64,000 bases of DNA from Heterohyrax brucei (lineage: Eukaryota; Chordata; Mammalia; Hyracoidea; Procaviidae), in assembly GCA_028571685.1 (NCBI GenBank), contig CM053158.1, positions 62,278,001 through 62,342,000 of the forward strand. Reading direction: 5' to 3'. Below are positions 34,791 to 48,200 of the stretch, in pieces; within the stretch, counting starts at the first letter, position 1, and every line of letters starts with the position of its first letter. The notes below the pieces were generated by a model. That model did no database searches, was not told the DNA's origin, and saw only the letters and a list, made by a program, of their open reading frames with translations. The position numbers were made by a program, and so were the translations under genes.

Positions 34791-34862
34791 TTCTACTCTG
34801 TCCTATAGGGTTGCTGTGAGTTGCACGGACTTGATGGCAAAGGGTTTAGTTTGGTTTGGCTT
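34791..34862 (+). repeat. AfroSINE 3' fragment, plus strand
   Basis: TTCTACTCTGTCCTATAGGGTTGCTGTGAGTTGCACGGACTTGATGGCAAAGGG is the SINE 3' end. The head is absent. Confidence 0.8.
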
Positions 34863-35999
34863 CTGATAAGTGGTGGCGTTGTTGAGATCTGTTGGATATC
34901 TAAGCGCTATTCTAAGGACACCAGCTATGGCTGGTTAGAGGAAGCAGCACTTTCTAAGATAGGGATGGAAAGCACCAACCTTCTATCTCAGACCCATCAA
35001 ACCTTGGATAATTGATCAATCATTAGCATCATTGATAAGGGACAGTGGTGACCATAATTGTTTAGAACCATTACTAAAAGAGAATGTTTTCAGAAAAGCT
35101 GGTAACAAGGAACCCAAGATCTAGAAATGTAGAGTGTTGACATGTCCTGGGGGTGGCAACCAATGCCAGAAAACAATATGCGTATTAGTTGTTTAATGAG
35201 AAACTAATTTGCTGTATAAGCCATCGTCTAAAGAACAATAAAAGAAAAGGAAAAAAAAAGAAAACGTGTTTTCTTGGGATAGGTGTTCTCTGTGGACACT
35301 GGCTAATAGAACACATAATTTTTCTCATATTAAATATAATCTAACTTTTCAGAGTGACAAGGGATATAAAGATGAGTAAGATGTACAGTATGTGTAGACC
35401 CAAGCCACACGTTCTTCCAGCAGAGCTGGCAGAAGCTCACAAAGGCAGGGTCAGAGAAGCTGCCTCAAGGCAGGGAGTTTCCTATGGCCCCTCAATCACT
35501 TACTACAACCTGGCGAACTGTAGAGACAGGAGGGCAGCAAGGTCCGGTATTCCCTGATGGGACCATTTGGAATAGTTTATAAAGGGAGTCTCTGAACTTG
35601 ATCAGTGGCATCACTAGGGCATCACCCCCTGACACTGTCACAGGGGGTGACACCAAAATGATTGCGGTGTCTGTGGTGGGGAGGAACCACCAAGGCAGTG
35701 GTGTCACTTGAGTTGGTGTCACCTGTCACCCAGTGAAGTAGCTCATCAGTTACTTTATTTGCCAGTCAGGGCACAGGCTACCTGGCAATGCCACCTGCCA
35801 CTGGGTGGAGAGGAAGGTGTTTATCTTGGCCAGTGGGACACAAGAGAAGCTGTGGGGAACCATGGGAGTGTGGCTGGGAGGGGCAACGTGGGAATTACAC
35901 ACTCCTAACATGACCACGGCGATGTTGAGCCACTGTAAGCTATTCATCACAACTCTGCCTAACTCTTTGTACTAGGGGACCTAATAGTAACATCTTGAG
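34863..35999. other. Intergenic, repeat-like but unplaced
   Basis: No exon seen. The segment 35600-35740 is unusual for its repeated GTGTCAC/GTGACAC words. Confidence 0.35.
35618..35651. repeat. Inverted repeat with 10-bp perfect stem
   Basis: TCACCCCCTG and its exact complement CAGGGGGTGA are separated by nine bases, followed by further GTGACACC / GGTGTCAC pairs to 35735. Confidence 0.7.
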
Positions 36000-36345
36000 T
36001 CCTTTAACCTAGAGGTGACCTAAGAGTACATCCAGATCAAAGAGACAAATCACGGAAAACAGTGAGAAAACAAAGGGCGCAGAAAACCGCTCCCTTTCAG
36101 ATAAGGAAATAAACAGCTCTGGAAGTCTTTAAATCTTTAACTTTAAAAAGATTGACCTCCCCTAGTATGAACTATAAATACTCTAATAAAGCTCAGTTCT
36201 AGCCTCTCAGCTTTGATGACCATTAGCCCCCTGATCCCACTTTTTCATGTCTGTCTTTTTCCTTAATCTCCACGTTGCCCCCATCTCTGACCCTGTTTGT
36301 TGGGGAACTCTCCTTATCCGACAGGGCAGGGCCACCAACAGAGTG
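36000..36345 (+). repeat. Candidate endogenous-retrovirus LTR (U3-R-U5 part)
   Basis: A TATA box (TATAAA, 36173-36178), an AATAAA (36185-36190) and a pyrimidine-rich U5-like segment (36225-36300) are spaced as in an LTR. There is no second copy in the window and no clear target-site duplication, so this is a candidate only. Confidence 0.4.
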
Positions 36346-37748
36346 CTTGGCCCTATTGAAGAAGTGATGGGGCATGGGCTGCTCTGATAGGGGATTAGTG
36401 GTGACACCAAGAGTTGCTGCATTGTGTGACACAATCATAGGGAGCCAGCGAACTTGGTACCAGGGCAATCCAAAGAGGACACCTCAATTGCCATTTTTTA
36501 GTGCTCATGTTCAATAGTCATCTCTTCAGATCACCTAGATACTACAGGGACACTGGTCATGGATAGATGAAGCAGTAAAGAGGACAAAAGTAGGATGTTG
36601 AAATCAGTGATTGTGTGTGTGTGCATGTTTGTGTATGCATGTGCATGCATGTAAGCGCCCCCATATGCCACTTTGTGTGATGGTGGGGGAGCGTTCTGGT
36701 TGAAATAACAAATGATTCCATTAGTACACAAGGAGGAGCTTTTAAATCAAAGCAGGCCAAGACTGGAGATTAATTGTTTAAGTGTTTCTTAATACGAAAA
36801 ATGAAGCAAATAAATTTCAACAATTAAGAAGCATTGAAGTCCTTGCAAAAATAGCTTATTGCCAGAGGCAGATAAGGGAATTCATGGTAGGTCTGAAGCA
36901 AACATAAATCAGCAGGCTCTGATACAATCTTCTGACATTAAGGCAATTGGCTTGCTCATTGTCTGAACCCAGGTAGCTATTTTCAAAGAATTGTAGAGAA
37001 TATGCAGAAAAGGGCCTTCAGTGCGCAGTAAACTGAAGCCCTGCTGCCCAGGAGCACTCTGTTCTGCTGGATCGCTCCCCTCCTGCTCTAATGCCACCCG
37101 CTGTGCTGTTCTGACAACCACCCACATCGTCTACTCTGCCTGCTTCTTTTTTTGTGATTTTTTAGAATTGTACTTTATATAAAGTTTTATAGTCAGAACA
37201 AACTAGATTCTCATTAAATGGTTAGTACACATACTGTTTTATGACACTAGTTAACAATCCCAGGGCATGTCAACCTTGGATTTCCTATTGCCAGATTTCC
37301 TTTGCATCCTCAACATTTGGGTTCCCTATGGCCAGATTTGATGCCCCCTCCTGCCTTCCAGTCCTTGCCCCAGGGTTGCTGTGTCCCTTTATTCTTGTTT
37401 TGTTTATGGGCTTGTGAAGGATGAACCTCAGGACTGATCTCACTACTGAGTTGAAAAGGTGTCCAGGAACCATACTCTTAGGGTCTACCTAGTCTGTGTC
37501 AGACCACTAAGCACCTTGCAGAGGGGCTCTGCTTTCTCTTCTGTGGTGGTCCTGCTCTCAGCTTATGCTTGCTGCATAGCACCCACTCGGGAAATGTTTG
37601 TTGGATGAGATGAAAGGCCTATTAACTTGCACATCAGTAATATTGGCTATTACCCAAAGCAGCAGGATCTGATGGATATATCTGTTGCCTGACATGTCAC
37701 ACACAGTAGCTGTACCTGAAATCATAGGGCTCAGGTTGAGCTCCTACC
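36346..37748. other. Intergenic, mostly unrecognised
   Basis: A (TG/CA)-rich stretch lies at 36610-36655. A weak L2-like tail (AAATGTTTGTTGGATGAGATGAAAG) is at about 37590-37615. No exon seen. Confidence 0.35.
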
Positions 37749-38426
37749 AGTTGTCTGTCAGTTTGTACTACCGTGGTGGCATATGTGCTGCTGTGATAGT
37801 GGAAAATTTGCCACCAATATTTGAAATATCAGCAGAATCATCCTTGGTGGACAGGTTTCCGATGAGCTTCCAGACTAAGACAGAGTGCGAAAATGGACCT
37901 AGCAGTCTACTTCTGAAAACAACTGGGTAATGAAAATCTTATGAAACAATGAAAATGTTACTATAAGGACTAAGATGCATGTGACCCAGGCCGTGGTGTT
38001 TTCAATTATCTCATGCGCATGTGAAAGCTGGACAATGAATAACGAACACAAAAGGAGGAATTGAGGCATTTGAATTACGGCGTTTGTGAAGAACACTGAA
38101 TATACTGTGGACTACCAAAGAAGGAACAAATCTGTACGTTTTTTCAAAGTACAGCCACAATGCTCATTAGAAGCAGGGATGGCAAGACTTTTTCTCATGT
38201 ACTTTGGCTATGTTATCAGGAAGGACCAGACCCGGGAGGCCAGCATAGCTGATGAAGTAGAGGGCCAGTGAAAAAGAGGAAGACCCTCAAAGTGAGGGAC
38301 TGAGACAGTGGCTGCAACAATGGGCTCACACAGCAACAATTGTGAGGATGGTGCTGGACTGGGCAGTGTTTCTCTGTTGTACAAAGGGTGCTGTGAGCTA
38401 AAATTGACTTGACAGCACCCAACAAC
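37749..38426 (+). mobile_element. Internally deleted RTE (5' end joined to 3' end)
   Basis: The first ~215 bp match the 5' end of the complete RTEs (CTGTCAGTTTGTACTACCG, GGTGGACAGGTTTC, GTCTACTTCTGAAAA). Near 37965 the sequence jumps to the RTE 3' part (ACTAAGATGCATGTGACCCAGGCC) and continues to the tail GACTTGACAGCACCCAAC. About 2.5 kb, including the endonuclease and most of the reverse transcriptase, is missing. It resembles a SINE-like derivative dependent on RTE proteins, or a one-off deletion. Confidence 0.82.
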
Positions 38427-38477
38427 TGCCAAGTTGAGCTATGCTGAGACAAGACAGCAGAATGCTTGCATCTCCCT

Positions 38478-38690
38478 TTCCAGTGGCTCTCAATCATCAC
38501 TGCACATAAAACCCACCTATGATTTTTTTTAAGAATTTGGACATCTAGACCTCTATCTCCAGGTTATTTACTTGGCGTATCTGCAGATGGGACCAGGAAA
38601 GGGATACAATGGTAGGGCCTAGGCACTATAGGCATAGGTTTTAAAAAGACTTCCCAAGTGTGCCAGAGCTGAGAATTGGTGTTAGGGAAA
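38478..38690 (+). repeat. MER5A-like hAT DNA transposon
   Basis: Left end CCAGTGGCTCTCAATCATCACTGCACATAAAA, middle ACCTCTATCTCCAGG, right half TTTTAAAAAGACTTCCCAAGTG...GCTGAGAATTG. This is the usual short hAT MITE plan with inverted ends. Confidence 0.65.
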
Positions 38691-38839
38691 CAGTATTTGA
38701 AGGCAGATTCTTCTCATTCATTGCCTCGGCCTAGAATGCAGCTCCTCCAGCGTAGCAGAGGCCAGACTGGCCCTCCCTGCTGTTTGTGGTGGGCCAGGCC
38801 TGCCGCAGGTGCCTTCTAAAGGTGCGGTCCTACAGTCCC

Positions 38840-39113
38840 CATGCCCACAGATGGGTAGTGCAAAGAACGTTAAATATACACGGACTACCAGAAGAATGAG
38901 CAAATCTAGCTTGAAAAAAGTACAGCCAGAATGCTCTTTAGAAGCCAGGGTGGAGAGATTCTCTCTCACGTATTTTGGACACGTTATCTGGAAGGACCAG
39001 TCCCTAGAGAAGGACATCATGGTAAAGTAGATGGTCAGTGAAAAAGAGGAAGACCCTCAAGAAGATGAGTTGACACAGTAGATGCCCCAGTGGGCTCACA
39101 CAAAACAACAATT
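38840..39113 (+). mobile_element. RTE 3'-end fragment, plus strand
   Basis: Matches the C-terminal coding part of RTE (AATATACACGGACTACCAG, TATTTTGGACACGTTATCTGG, GTGAAAAAGAGGAAGACCCTC). It is cut before the terminal tail, and L1-C DNA follows closely. Confidence 0.82.
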
Positions 39114-39299
39114 TTTTTTATTTTTGATAAAATGAATATATAACTATACTGTATCTACATCTTTACAAAAATGTAAGCAGATATATGTCTGTAGTGGGAA
39201 CTATAACTATAAAGAATTATTTCATTTCCAAAGACTCAATTTAAAATATAACAGAAATTTGTACAGTGCAAATGCAGGTTTAGCACTCTTTCAAGATCT

Positions 39300-40430
39300 T
39301 TAAGATATCTTTTTTTCCCCTCTGCGGATGCAATAAATGAACAAAATTTCTAATCTCTCATTGACTGTCTAATCTGTGGTAATCCCTCACCCCCCTCCCC
39401 ACTCTAGTAGTGGTCAAAGAGTCTTTTCTTCGGTACCTAAGTCTATTTTTAAGTCCTTATAGCACTGGTCTCATATCCTTTTGCCACTGACTGATTTCAC
39501 TCAGCATAATGTCTTCCAGATGAAAGCAGATTATGAGATGTTTCCTAAAATTGTTTTCTTTTTTTTTTTTATCATTGCATAGTGTTCCACTGAGTGTATG
39601 TACTATAGTTTGTTTATCCACTCATCTGTTGTTCGGCATCTAGGATGATTCCTTCTTTTTCTACTGTGGACTGAGCTGCAATAAACATTCTTGTGCATGT
39701 GTCTGTTCATGTGATAGACTTTGTTTCTGAAGGATAAATTCCAAGCAGTGGAATTACTAGATCAAATGGTGTATCTATTTGCAGCTTTTTAAGGAAGCAC
39801 CAGATTGTTTTCCTAAGAAGTTGTACTATTTTGCAATCCCACCAGCAGTGTCAGAGAGTTCTAATCTCTCCCTTCACAGCCTCCTCAGCATTTTTTTTTT
39901 TTTTATGACCAACCTTGTAGGTGTGAGGTGGTATTTTATTGCAGTTTTGATTTGGATTTCTCTAATAACTAATGATTGTGAGCATTCCCTCGTGTATCTT
40001 TTGTTGCCTGATGTCCTCTCTAATAAAGTGTATGCCCATCTCCTTTACCCATTGCTTAACTGGGTTATTTACCTTTTTCATGTTGATGTTTTGCAGAACT
40101 TTGTGGATTGTAGAGATCAGACGATGGTTGGACACGTAGTTGTCAAATACTTTTTCCCATTCTGTAGGTGGTCTTTTAACTCTTTTGATAAAGTCTTTGG
40201 ATGAGTGAATGTGTTTGATTCTTGGTAGAACCCATTTATCTATTGTTTCCTCTGTTGATTGTACTCATCAGATTTTGAAGTCTGTCTAAACTGTATAGTA
40301 GAACATCCATTGTTGATCCTATTTTGTCATGTGTGATCTTTATTGTTTTAGGCCGATATTTAGGTCTTTGATCCATTTTGAATTAGTTTTTGTGGAAGGT
40401 GTGAGATATGGGTTTTGTTTCAGCTTTTTG
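39300..40430 (-). mobile_element. 5'-truncated LINE-1, L1-C
   Basis: Contains the ORF2 C-terminal coding region in complement, co-linear with 10640-11730 of L1-A: GTCAAAGAGTCTTTTCTTCGG, CTCAGCATAATGTCTTCCAG, GGAATTACTAGATCAAATGG, AAGTCTTTGGATGAGTGAATG. It stops at 40430, where the 3' end of L1-D begins. It probably inserted into the L1-D tail and is truncated there. Its own 3' limit between 39115 and 39300 is uncertain. Confidence 0.75.
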
Positions 40431-41399
40431 CAAGTTTTCTAAAACAATATTTTACTGTGCTTTAAGTGAAACTTTAAATCCAAGTCAGTTTGCCATATAA
40501 CCGCCCCAAAACTATGTTAATCTAACTGTTCTCCTTCCTACCCCACTGCAGTGACAGCACACGCTTCCTTTCTACCCGGTACTTCTCACATCCATTCGAC
40601 CAAGACTTAGCTCTCTCCATCCTCTCATATCCCCTCTGGACAAGAGCTGATCAGATGATCTCATGTCTCTATTTAAGTCAAGAAGCATATTCTTTGCCAG
40701 CATCATTCTGTGTCTTCCAGGCCAGTCCAGTCTGAAGAGTTGTTTTTGGTACTGATTTCAGCTCTGGGCTCAAAGAGAGTCTGGGGCCATGCCTTCAGGG
40801 GAGCATACAGTCTAATGGATCATCAAGTATGGTCTTTTAATAGAGTTCTGTGTGCCTGTTTTTCTCCTGTTACATCAGGAACTTTACGTGATTGGTGGTG
40901 GCCAGGCACCGTGTAGTTCTTGTGGTCTCAGGCTGATGTAGTCTGTGGATAATAACGTATCTTCAGTCTTCTGGGCTCATATTATCCTGATGTCTTTGGT
41001 GTTCTTTGTTCTCCTCTGTTCCAGGTGGATTGGGACCAATTGATGGTACTTTGATGGCCACTTGCTAGCTTTTAAGACCATAGGTACCACTCACCAAAGT
41101 CATATGCAGAACATTTTCTTAAAAAAACTTAGTTATGCCAGTTAGCCTAGATGTCCCCCTGAAATCATGGTCCCGAGACCCCTGTCCCTGCTGCTCTGTC
41201 CTACTAAGTACTGGGTTGTACTTAGAAAACCTTTGAGCTTTTTGTGTAGTCCGGTTGTTCTAACCTCACTTCTGTGTGCTGTCACTCCCTTCACCTAACC
41301 AAATTCCTGTCTACCATCTAATCTGTAAGTACTGCTCTCCTTCCTTCCTCACCCTATAGCCATCAAAGATTACTTTCTTCCGTGCTTAAACCTTAAGTC

Positions 41400-44208
41400 C
41401 TTATAATAGTGGTCTCATACATTATTTGTCCTTTTGCAAGTAATTTCACTCAGCATAATGTCTTCCAGATAAATCCATATTGTTTCCTAAAACCATTGTT
41501 ATTCTTCATCATTGCATAGTATTCTATTGTGTGAATATACCATAATTTGTATAATGATTAATCTTTTTATAGGTACCTAGGCTAATTCTATCATTTTGCT
41601 TTTGTGGACAGTGCAGCAGTAAACATTGGTGTGCATATATCTTCACGTGACAGCCCTTATTTCTCTAGGATGTATTCCAGGCATATCTGCTGGATCATAT
41701 GTTATTTTTATTTCTTCCTTTTTAAGAAAACACCAAGTAAATTTCCAAAGTGTACCATTTTACAGTCTCACCAGCAGTAAAGAAGAGTTCCAGTCTCTCC
41801 ACAACCTTTCCAACATTTATTATTTTGTGCTTTTTGGATTAATCCCAGCCTAGTTGGGGTGAGATGGTATCTATTTAGTTTTAATTTGTATTTCCCTAAT
41901 GGCTAATGATCATGAGCATTTCTTCATATATGTGTCAGCTGCCCAGATGTCTTTTTTGGTGATGTGCCTGATTATATCCTTTGCCCATTTTTTAATTGGG
42001 CTATTTGTCTTTTTATTGTTGAGGTTTTACAGTACCTTGTAGACTATATGCTGATAGAATTTGTGGTTGCCAAATAATTTTTTCCCATTCTGTAGATAGT
42101 CTTTTTGCTGTTTTTGGTGAAGTCTTTGGATGAGCGTAAGTATTTGTTTTTGGAGTTCCCATTTACCTGTCCCCCCCGCCAAGTGTTTGTGCATTGATAG
42201 TAATATTTTGTAGTCTGCTTATGCTGTGTATTAGGATTCCAAGAATTGTACCTATTTTTATTTCCAAGATCTTTATTGTTTTAGATTTTGTATTTAGATC
42301 TTTGATCCATTTTGAATTAGTTTTTGTGCATAGGGTAAGATATGGGTCTTGTTTCATTTTTTTCAGGTGGATATCCAGTTATGCCAACACCATTTGTTAA
42401 ACAGACTCTTTTCCCCAGTTTATAAACTTTGGACCTTTGTCAAGTATCAGCTGCTCATAGGTGGATGATGTTATATTTGGAATTCTCAATTCTCTTACAT
42501 TTATCTATGTGTCTGTTTTTATACCACTACCATGGCAGTGTAAGAAGTTCTAAAGTCAAGTGGAGTGAGAGCTCCCACTTTGTTCTTCTTCAATAATTCT
42601 TTGCTTATCCGAAGCTTCTTCTCTTTCCATATGAAGTTGGTGATTTTTTTCTCTCATTAAAAAATGCCATGAGATTTTGTGTTGGGATTGTCTTGTGTCT
42701 ATAGATTCTTTTGGGTAGAATAGACATTTTCATCATGTTTAATCTTCCCATCCATGAACAAGGTAGGTTTCTCCACTTACGTAGGTCCCTTTTGGTTTCT
42801 TACAATAGAGTTTTATAATTTTCGTTGTATACCTCTCTTACATCTCTGGCTCAATTTATTCCTAGGTATTTTATCTTCTTGGGGGGTGATGGTGAATGGT
42901 GTTGACTTGATGATTTCCTCTTTGTTGGTCTCTGTTGTTTTAAAGGAATCCAACTGATTTATGTATGTTTATCTTATATCCTGATACTTTACTGAATTTT
43001 CTATTAGTTTCAGTAGTTTCTTTTGTGTGTGTGTGTGTGGATTCTTTACAGGTTTCTGTGTATACAATTGTATCATCTCCAAATAGAGATACTTTCACTT
43101 CTTCCTTACCGATTTGGATTTTTTTTTTAATTTCTTTATCTTGCCTGATGGCCTGGGTAGAACCTCTAGGACAATGTTGACTAAGAGTGGTGAAAATGGG
43201 CATCTTTGCCTTGTCCCATTCTCGAGAGGAATACTCTCAGACTCTGCATTTAGGATGTTGTTGGCTATTATCTTTGCATAGATGCCCCTTATAATGTTGA
43301 GGAATTTCCCTTATATTCCTATTTTGCTGAGAGTTTTGGGTATTGGACTTGGTCAAATATGTCATTTGGTAGAATCATATGGTTCTTGTTTATTGTTGTA
43401 TTTATGTAGTTGATTGCATTAATTGTTTTTCTGATGTTGAGCCATTCCTACATTCCTAGTATGAATTCCACTCGGTCATGGTGAATTATTTTTCAATAGA
43501 TTGTTGAATTCTGCTGGCTAGAACTTTGTTGAGGGTTTTTGCATCCATGTTCATGAGAGATATTGGTCTGTAATTTTCCTTTTTTGTTGTGTCTTTACCT
43601 GATTTTTTTTTTTTATCAGGGTTATGCTGGCTTCATAGAACAAGTTTGGGAGCATTCCATCCTAGTCTACGCTCTGGAATACCTTTAGTAACAGTGGTGT
43701 TAAGTCTTCTCTGAAATTTGGTAGGCTTTCCCATTGAAGCCGGTGGGCCTGAACTTTTTCTAGTTGGGAGTAAATTACTTTTTGAGTCTCTTGTTTTGTG
43801 ATGGCTTTATTTAGTTGTTCTACTTTTTGTGCTAGCTTTGGTAGGTGATGTGTTTCAAGAAATTTGTCCATTTCCTCTAGGTTTTCAAATTTATTAGAGT
43901 ACAGTTTTTCATATTATTCCATTATGATTCTTTTAATTTCAGTAGCGTCTGTTGTTATATCGCCCATCTCATTTCTTATTCAAGTTATTTGCTTCTTCTT
44001 CTGATTTTCTTTTGTAATTTTGGTCAATGGTTTATCAATTTTTGTCAATCTTGGCACTTGGCTTTGGCTTTCAAAAATCCAGCTTTTGTTCTTGCTAATT
44101 CTTTCAGTCATTTTTCTATTCTCTATTTCATTTAGTTCTGCTTTAATTTTTGTGATTTGCTTTCTTCTGGTGCCTGAATGGTTCTTTTGCTTCTCTCTTC
44201 CTGCTTAT
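41400..44208 (-). pseudogene. L1-D ORF2 relic, C-terminal segment
   Basis: Reverse transcriptase and C-terminal domains in broken frames. These include [14 protein letters not shown] near 43080 and the conserved upstream block at 43660-43870. Its coding sequence resumes at 51324 after the L1-E insertion. Confidence 0.8.
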
Positions 44209-44223
44209 TTGAGTAGTAGTATT
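44209..44223. repeat. Target-site duplication of L1-E, left copy
   Basis: TTGAGTAGTAGTATT, identical to 51309-51323. It directly precedes the poly(T) of L1-E. Confidence 0.95.
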
Positions 44224-45212
44224 TTTTTACTTTTATTATGACTGCATGAAAGTGTACCTTCGCACATAAATTTGCATGCTGACCTACATGCAGCTTCCAC
44301 TGCTCTCCTATCATGGTGACAGCACACTCTTCCTCTCTGCTCCATACATGTCTTATCTTCCCAACAGTCTCCTGTCTTCTCCTCTCTACCCAATCCCGTT
44401 CTTCCAGTGTGAGGTCAACAGGACGACCTCTTATAGATGCGTATAAAATGCCCACACAACATGGTCACTCTGCATCACCACGTCCAATCCATTGCTGTCT
44501 GAAAAATTGACCCTCAAGATGATTTCTGGACAAGGGCAGTATCAGGGCCAGGGACTGCGTTCCCACAAGAACTTGGAGGCCCATGGACCATCATTTACGG
44601 TCTTTTAGTGGAGAGCTCAGGGTGCACCCCTATGTATACTTGTGTTGCTAGTGAGACTCAACCTTGTGAGCTCCATCGTGGTTATCACTGGTGGTAGCTG
44701 GGCACCATGTGGTTCTTCCAGTCACAAGTCTATGTAGACATCCATTCACGTGAGTTTCTCTGTCTTCTGAATTCTCTTTCCCCCGTGTTGTTATGGACCT
44801 TGGTGATCATCTGTTCCTGCTGAGATGGGACTATTTGCTGTACCATCAGATGGCAGCTTGGCAGCTTTTAAGACTCCAGACGCCACTCACCAAAGTGGGG
44901 TGCGGAGCGACCTCGTTAGCAAAATGCTAGCTGTGACAATTGGCCTTGATTTTCCCTGAGAGCATGGTCCCTGGCCCCCCGCCCCAGCTACTCTGTCCTT
45001 GCAATACTGGATTAAGATGGGAGGAGTACACAGGTTGTGTTGAAGTCCCGTTAATGTTGATCTTCTTACTAATGTGTGCTGTCATCAATTTCACCTAACC
45101 AAATTTCTAACAACTATCTAATCAAAACCCTCCCCGCTCATCCTCCCGCCCTCCCTACCCTTGCAGCCGTCAAAGAGTCTTTTCTGTTATGCATGAGTCT
45201 GCTTTTAAGTTC

Positions 45213-48200
45213 TTATCATAGGGGTCTCATACAATATTTGTCCTCTGTCGCTGACTATTGTCACTCAACATAATGTCTTCCAGTTGAAACCAGGTTAAGA
45301 GATGTTTCCTGTTATCATTGTTGTTCTTTATCATTGCATAGTGTTACATTGAGTATATATACCATAGTTTTATCTATCTATTCTTCTGCTGTTGGGCATC
45401 TGGGTTGATTCCACCTTTTTGCTATTGTCGACTGCGCTGTGATGAACATTCATGTGCATGTATCAGTTGGTGTGAATGGCCTTGATTCTGTAGGATATAT
45501 TCCAAGCAGTGGAATTACTGGGTCAAATGGTACATCTATATCCATTATTTTAAGGTAGTGCCAGATTGCTTTCCAAAGAGGTTGCACCATTTTGCAACCC
45601 CACTAACAGTGTAGGAGAGTTCCAATCTCTCCACAGCCTCTCCAGCATTTAGTGCTTTGTGATTTTGGGATCATGACCAACGTTGTTGGAGGGAGACAGT
45701 ATCTCATTGTTGTTTTGATTTGAATTTCTTTAATAACTAATGACCATGAGCATGTCCACATATGTTTTTCGGCTGCCTGAATCTCGTCTTTAGAGAAATG
45801 TCTGTCCTTCTCCTTTGCCTATCGCTTAACTGGGTGATTTATCCTTTTCTTGTTGATATTTTGTAGTACCTTATATTGTGGAGATCAGGCATAGGTCTGA
45901 CATAGAGTTGCCAAATATATTTTCCCATTCTGTAGGTGGCCTTTTAATTCTATTAATAAAGTCTTTGGATGAGCAAAAGTGGTTGATTCTTAGTAGTTCC
46001 CATTTATCTATTTTCTCTTCTGTTGATTGTGGTTTGTTTGACAGATTTTGAAGTCTGTCTGCGGAGTGTATTAAACCTTCCTTTGTTGTTCCTACTTTTT
46101 CTTGGACGAGCTTTATCGTTTTAGTTTTGATATTTAGGTCTTTCATCCAGTTTGTGTTGGTTTTTGTATCAGGTGTAAGATACGGGTCTTGTTTTAATTT
46201 ATTGCAGATGGATATCCAATTTTGCCAGTATCATTTGTTGAAGACATTGTTTTTTCCCCAGTTTAATGTCATAGGGCCCTTGTCAAATATCAGCTGTTCA
46301 TAGACAGATGATGTCATCTCTGGGGTCTCGATTCTGTTCCACTGGTCAATCTGTCTGTTTTTGTACCAGTACCAGGCTGTTTTGACTACTGTGGCAGTTT
46401 AACAAGTTCTAAGGTCGGGTAATGAGAGGCCTCCCAGTGTGTTCTTCTTCTTTAGTAATGCTTTACTTATCTGGGGCTTCTTCCCTTTGCATAAAAAGTT
46501 GATAATTTGTTCCTCCATCTCATTAAAAAATGTCACTGGAACTTGTATTGGGATTGCGTTATATACATAGATTGCTTTGGGTAAAATAGACATTTTCAGT
46601 GTTAAGTCTTCCTATCCATGAGCAGGGTAGGTTTCTCCACTTATGTAACTCTCTCTTAGTTTCTTTTAGTGAGGGTTTGTAGTTCTCTTTGTAAAGGTCT
46701 GTTATTTCTCTGGTTAGATTTATTCCTAGGTACTTTATCTTCTTAAGGGCTATAGTAAATGGTATTGACTAGGTGATTTCTTCCTTAATAATCTCCTTGT
46801 TGGTATAAAGGAATCCTACTGATTTACTTAAGTTTATCTTGTATTCTGAGACTTTGCCCAACTCCTCTATCAGCTTGAGTAGTTTCCTTATGGATTCTTT
46901 GGGATTCTCTGCATATACAATCACATTACCTGCAAATAGGGAGATTTTTAGTTCTTCTTTGCCAATGCGATGCCCTTTATTCCTTGGTCTTGTCTAATTG
47001 CTTTGGCTAGAACTTTCGGTACAGTGTTGAATAGGAGAGGTAAGAGTGGGCATCCTTGTCTAGTTCTTGTTCTCAAGGGAAACTGTTTCAGTCTCCATTC
47101 AGGATGACGTAGACAGTTGGCTTTGTATAAATGGCTCTTATTGCATTGAAGAATTGGCCCTCTATTCCTATTTTACTGAGAGTTTTTAGCATGAATGGGT
47201 ATTGGACGTTAACAGATACCTTTTCTGCATCAATAGACAAGATCAGGTGACTCTTGTCTTTTGTGGTATTTATGTGGTTGATCACATTAATTGTTTTTCT
47301 GATGTTGAACCAGTCTTGCATCCCTGGTATGAATCCTACTGGGTCTTGATGGATTATTTTTTGGATATGTTGTTGTATTCTGTTAGCAAGAATTTCGTTG
47401 AAGATTTTTGCATTTAGATTCTCCTTTTTGGTTGGGTCATTCCTTGGTTTGGGTATCAGGGTTCTGCTGGCTTCATAGAATGAATTTGGGAGTATTCCAT
47501 CCCTTTCTATACTGTGAAATAGTCTTCTCTAAAAGCTTGGTAGAATTCTGCAGTGAAGCCATCTGGGCCCAGACTTTTTTTGGTTGGCAGTTTTTTGATG
47601 ACTTTTTCAATCTCTTCCCTTGTGATGGGTTTATTAAGTTGTTCTGCATCGCCTCGAGATAATTTTGGTAGGTGATACGAATCGAAGAATTTGTCCATTT
47701 CCTCTAGGTTTTTGAATTTGTTAGAGTACAGTCTTTCATAGTATTCAGCTATGATATTCTTGATTTCTGCTGGATCTGTTATGACAACTTCCCTCTCATT
47801 TCTTATTGGGGTTATTTGTTTCCTTTCCTGTTTAGACAATGGTTTGTCAATTTTGTTGATATTTTCAAAAAATCAGCTTTCAGTCTTTTCAATTTTTTCA
47901 GTTGTTCTTCTGTTCTCTAATTCGTTTAGTTCTGCTCTGATCTTTATGATCTATTTTCTTCTGGTGACTGAGGGGTTCCTCTGTTGTTCTCTCTCTACTT
48001 GTTTAAGCTGTAGGGTCAGTTCTTTGATTTGGTGTCTTTCTTCCTTCCAGATGTGTGCATTTGTGGAGATAAAGTGACCTCTGAGCACTACTTCGGCTGT
48101 ATCCCATAGGTTCTGGTAGGAAGTGTTTTCATTCTCATTGGAATCCAAGAATTTCTTGATTTCATCCTTGATTTCGTCTATAACCTATGGTTTTTTGAGC

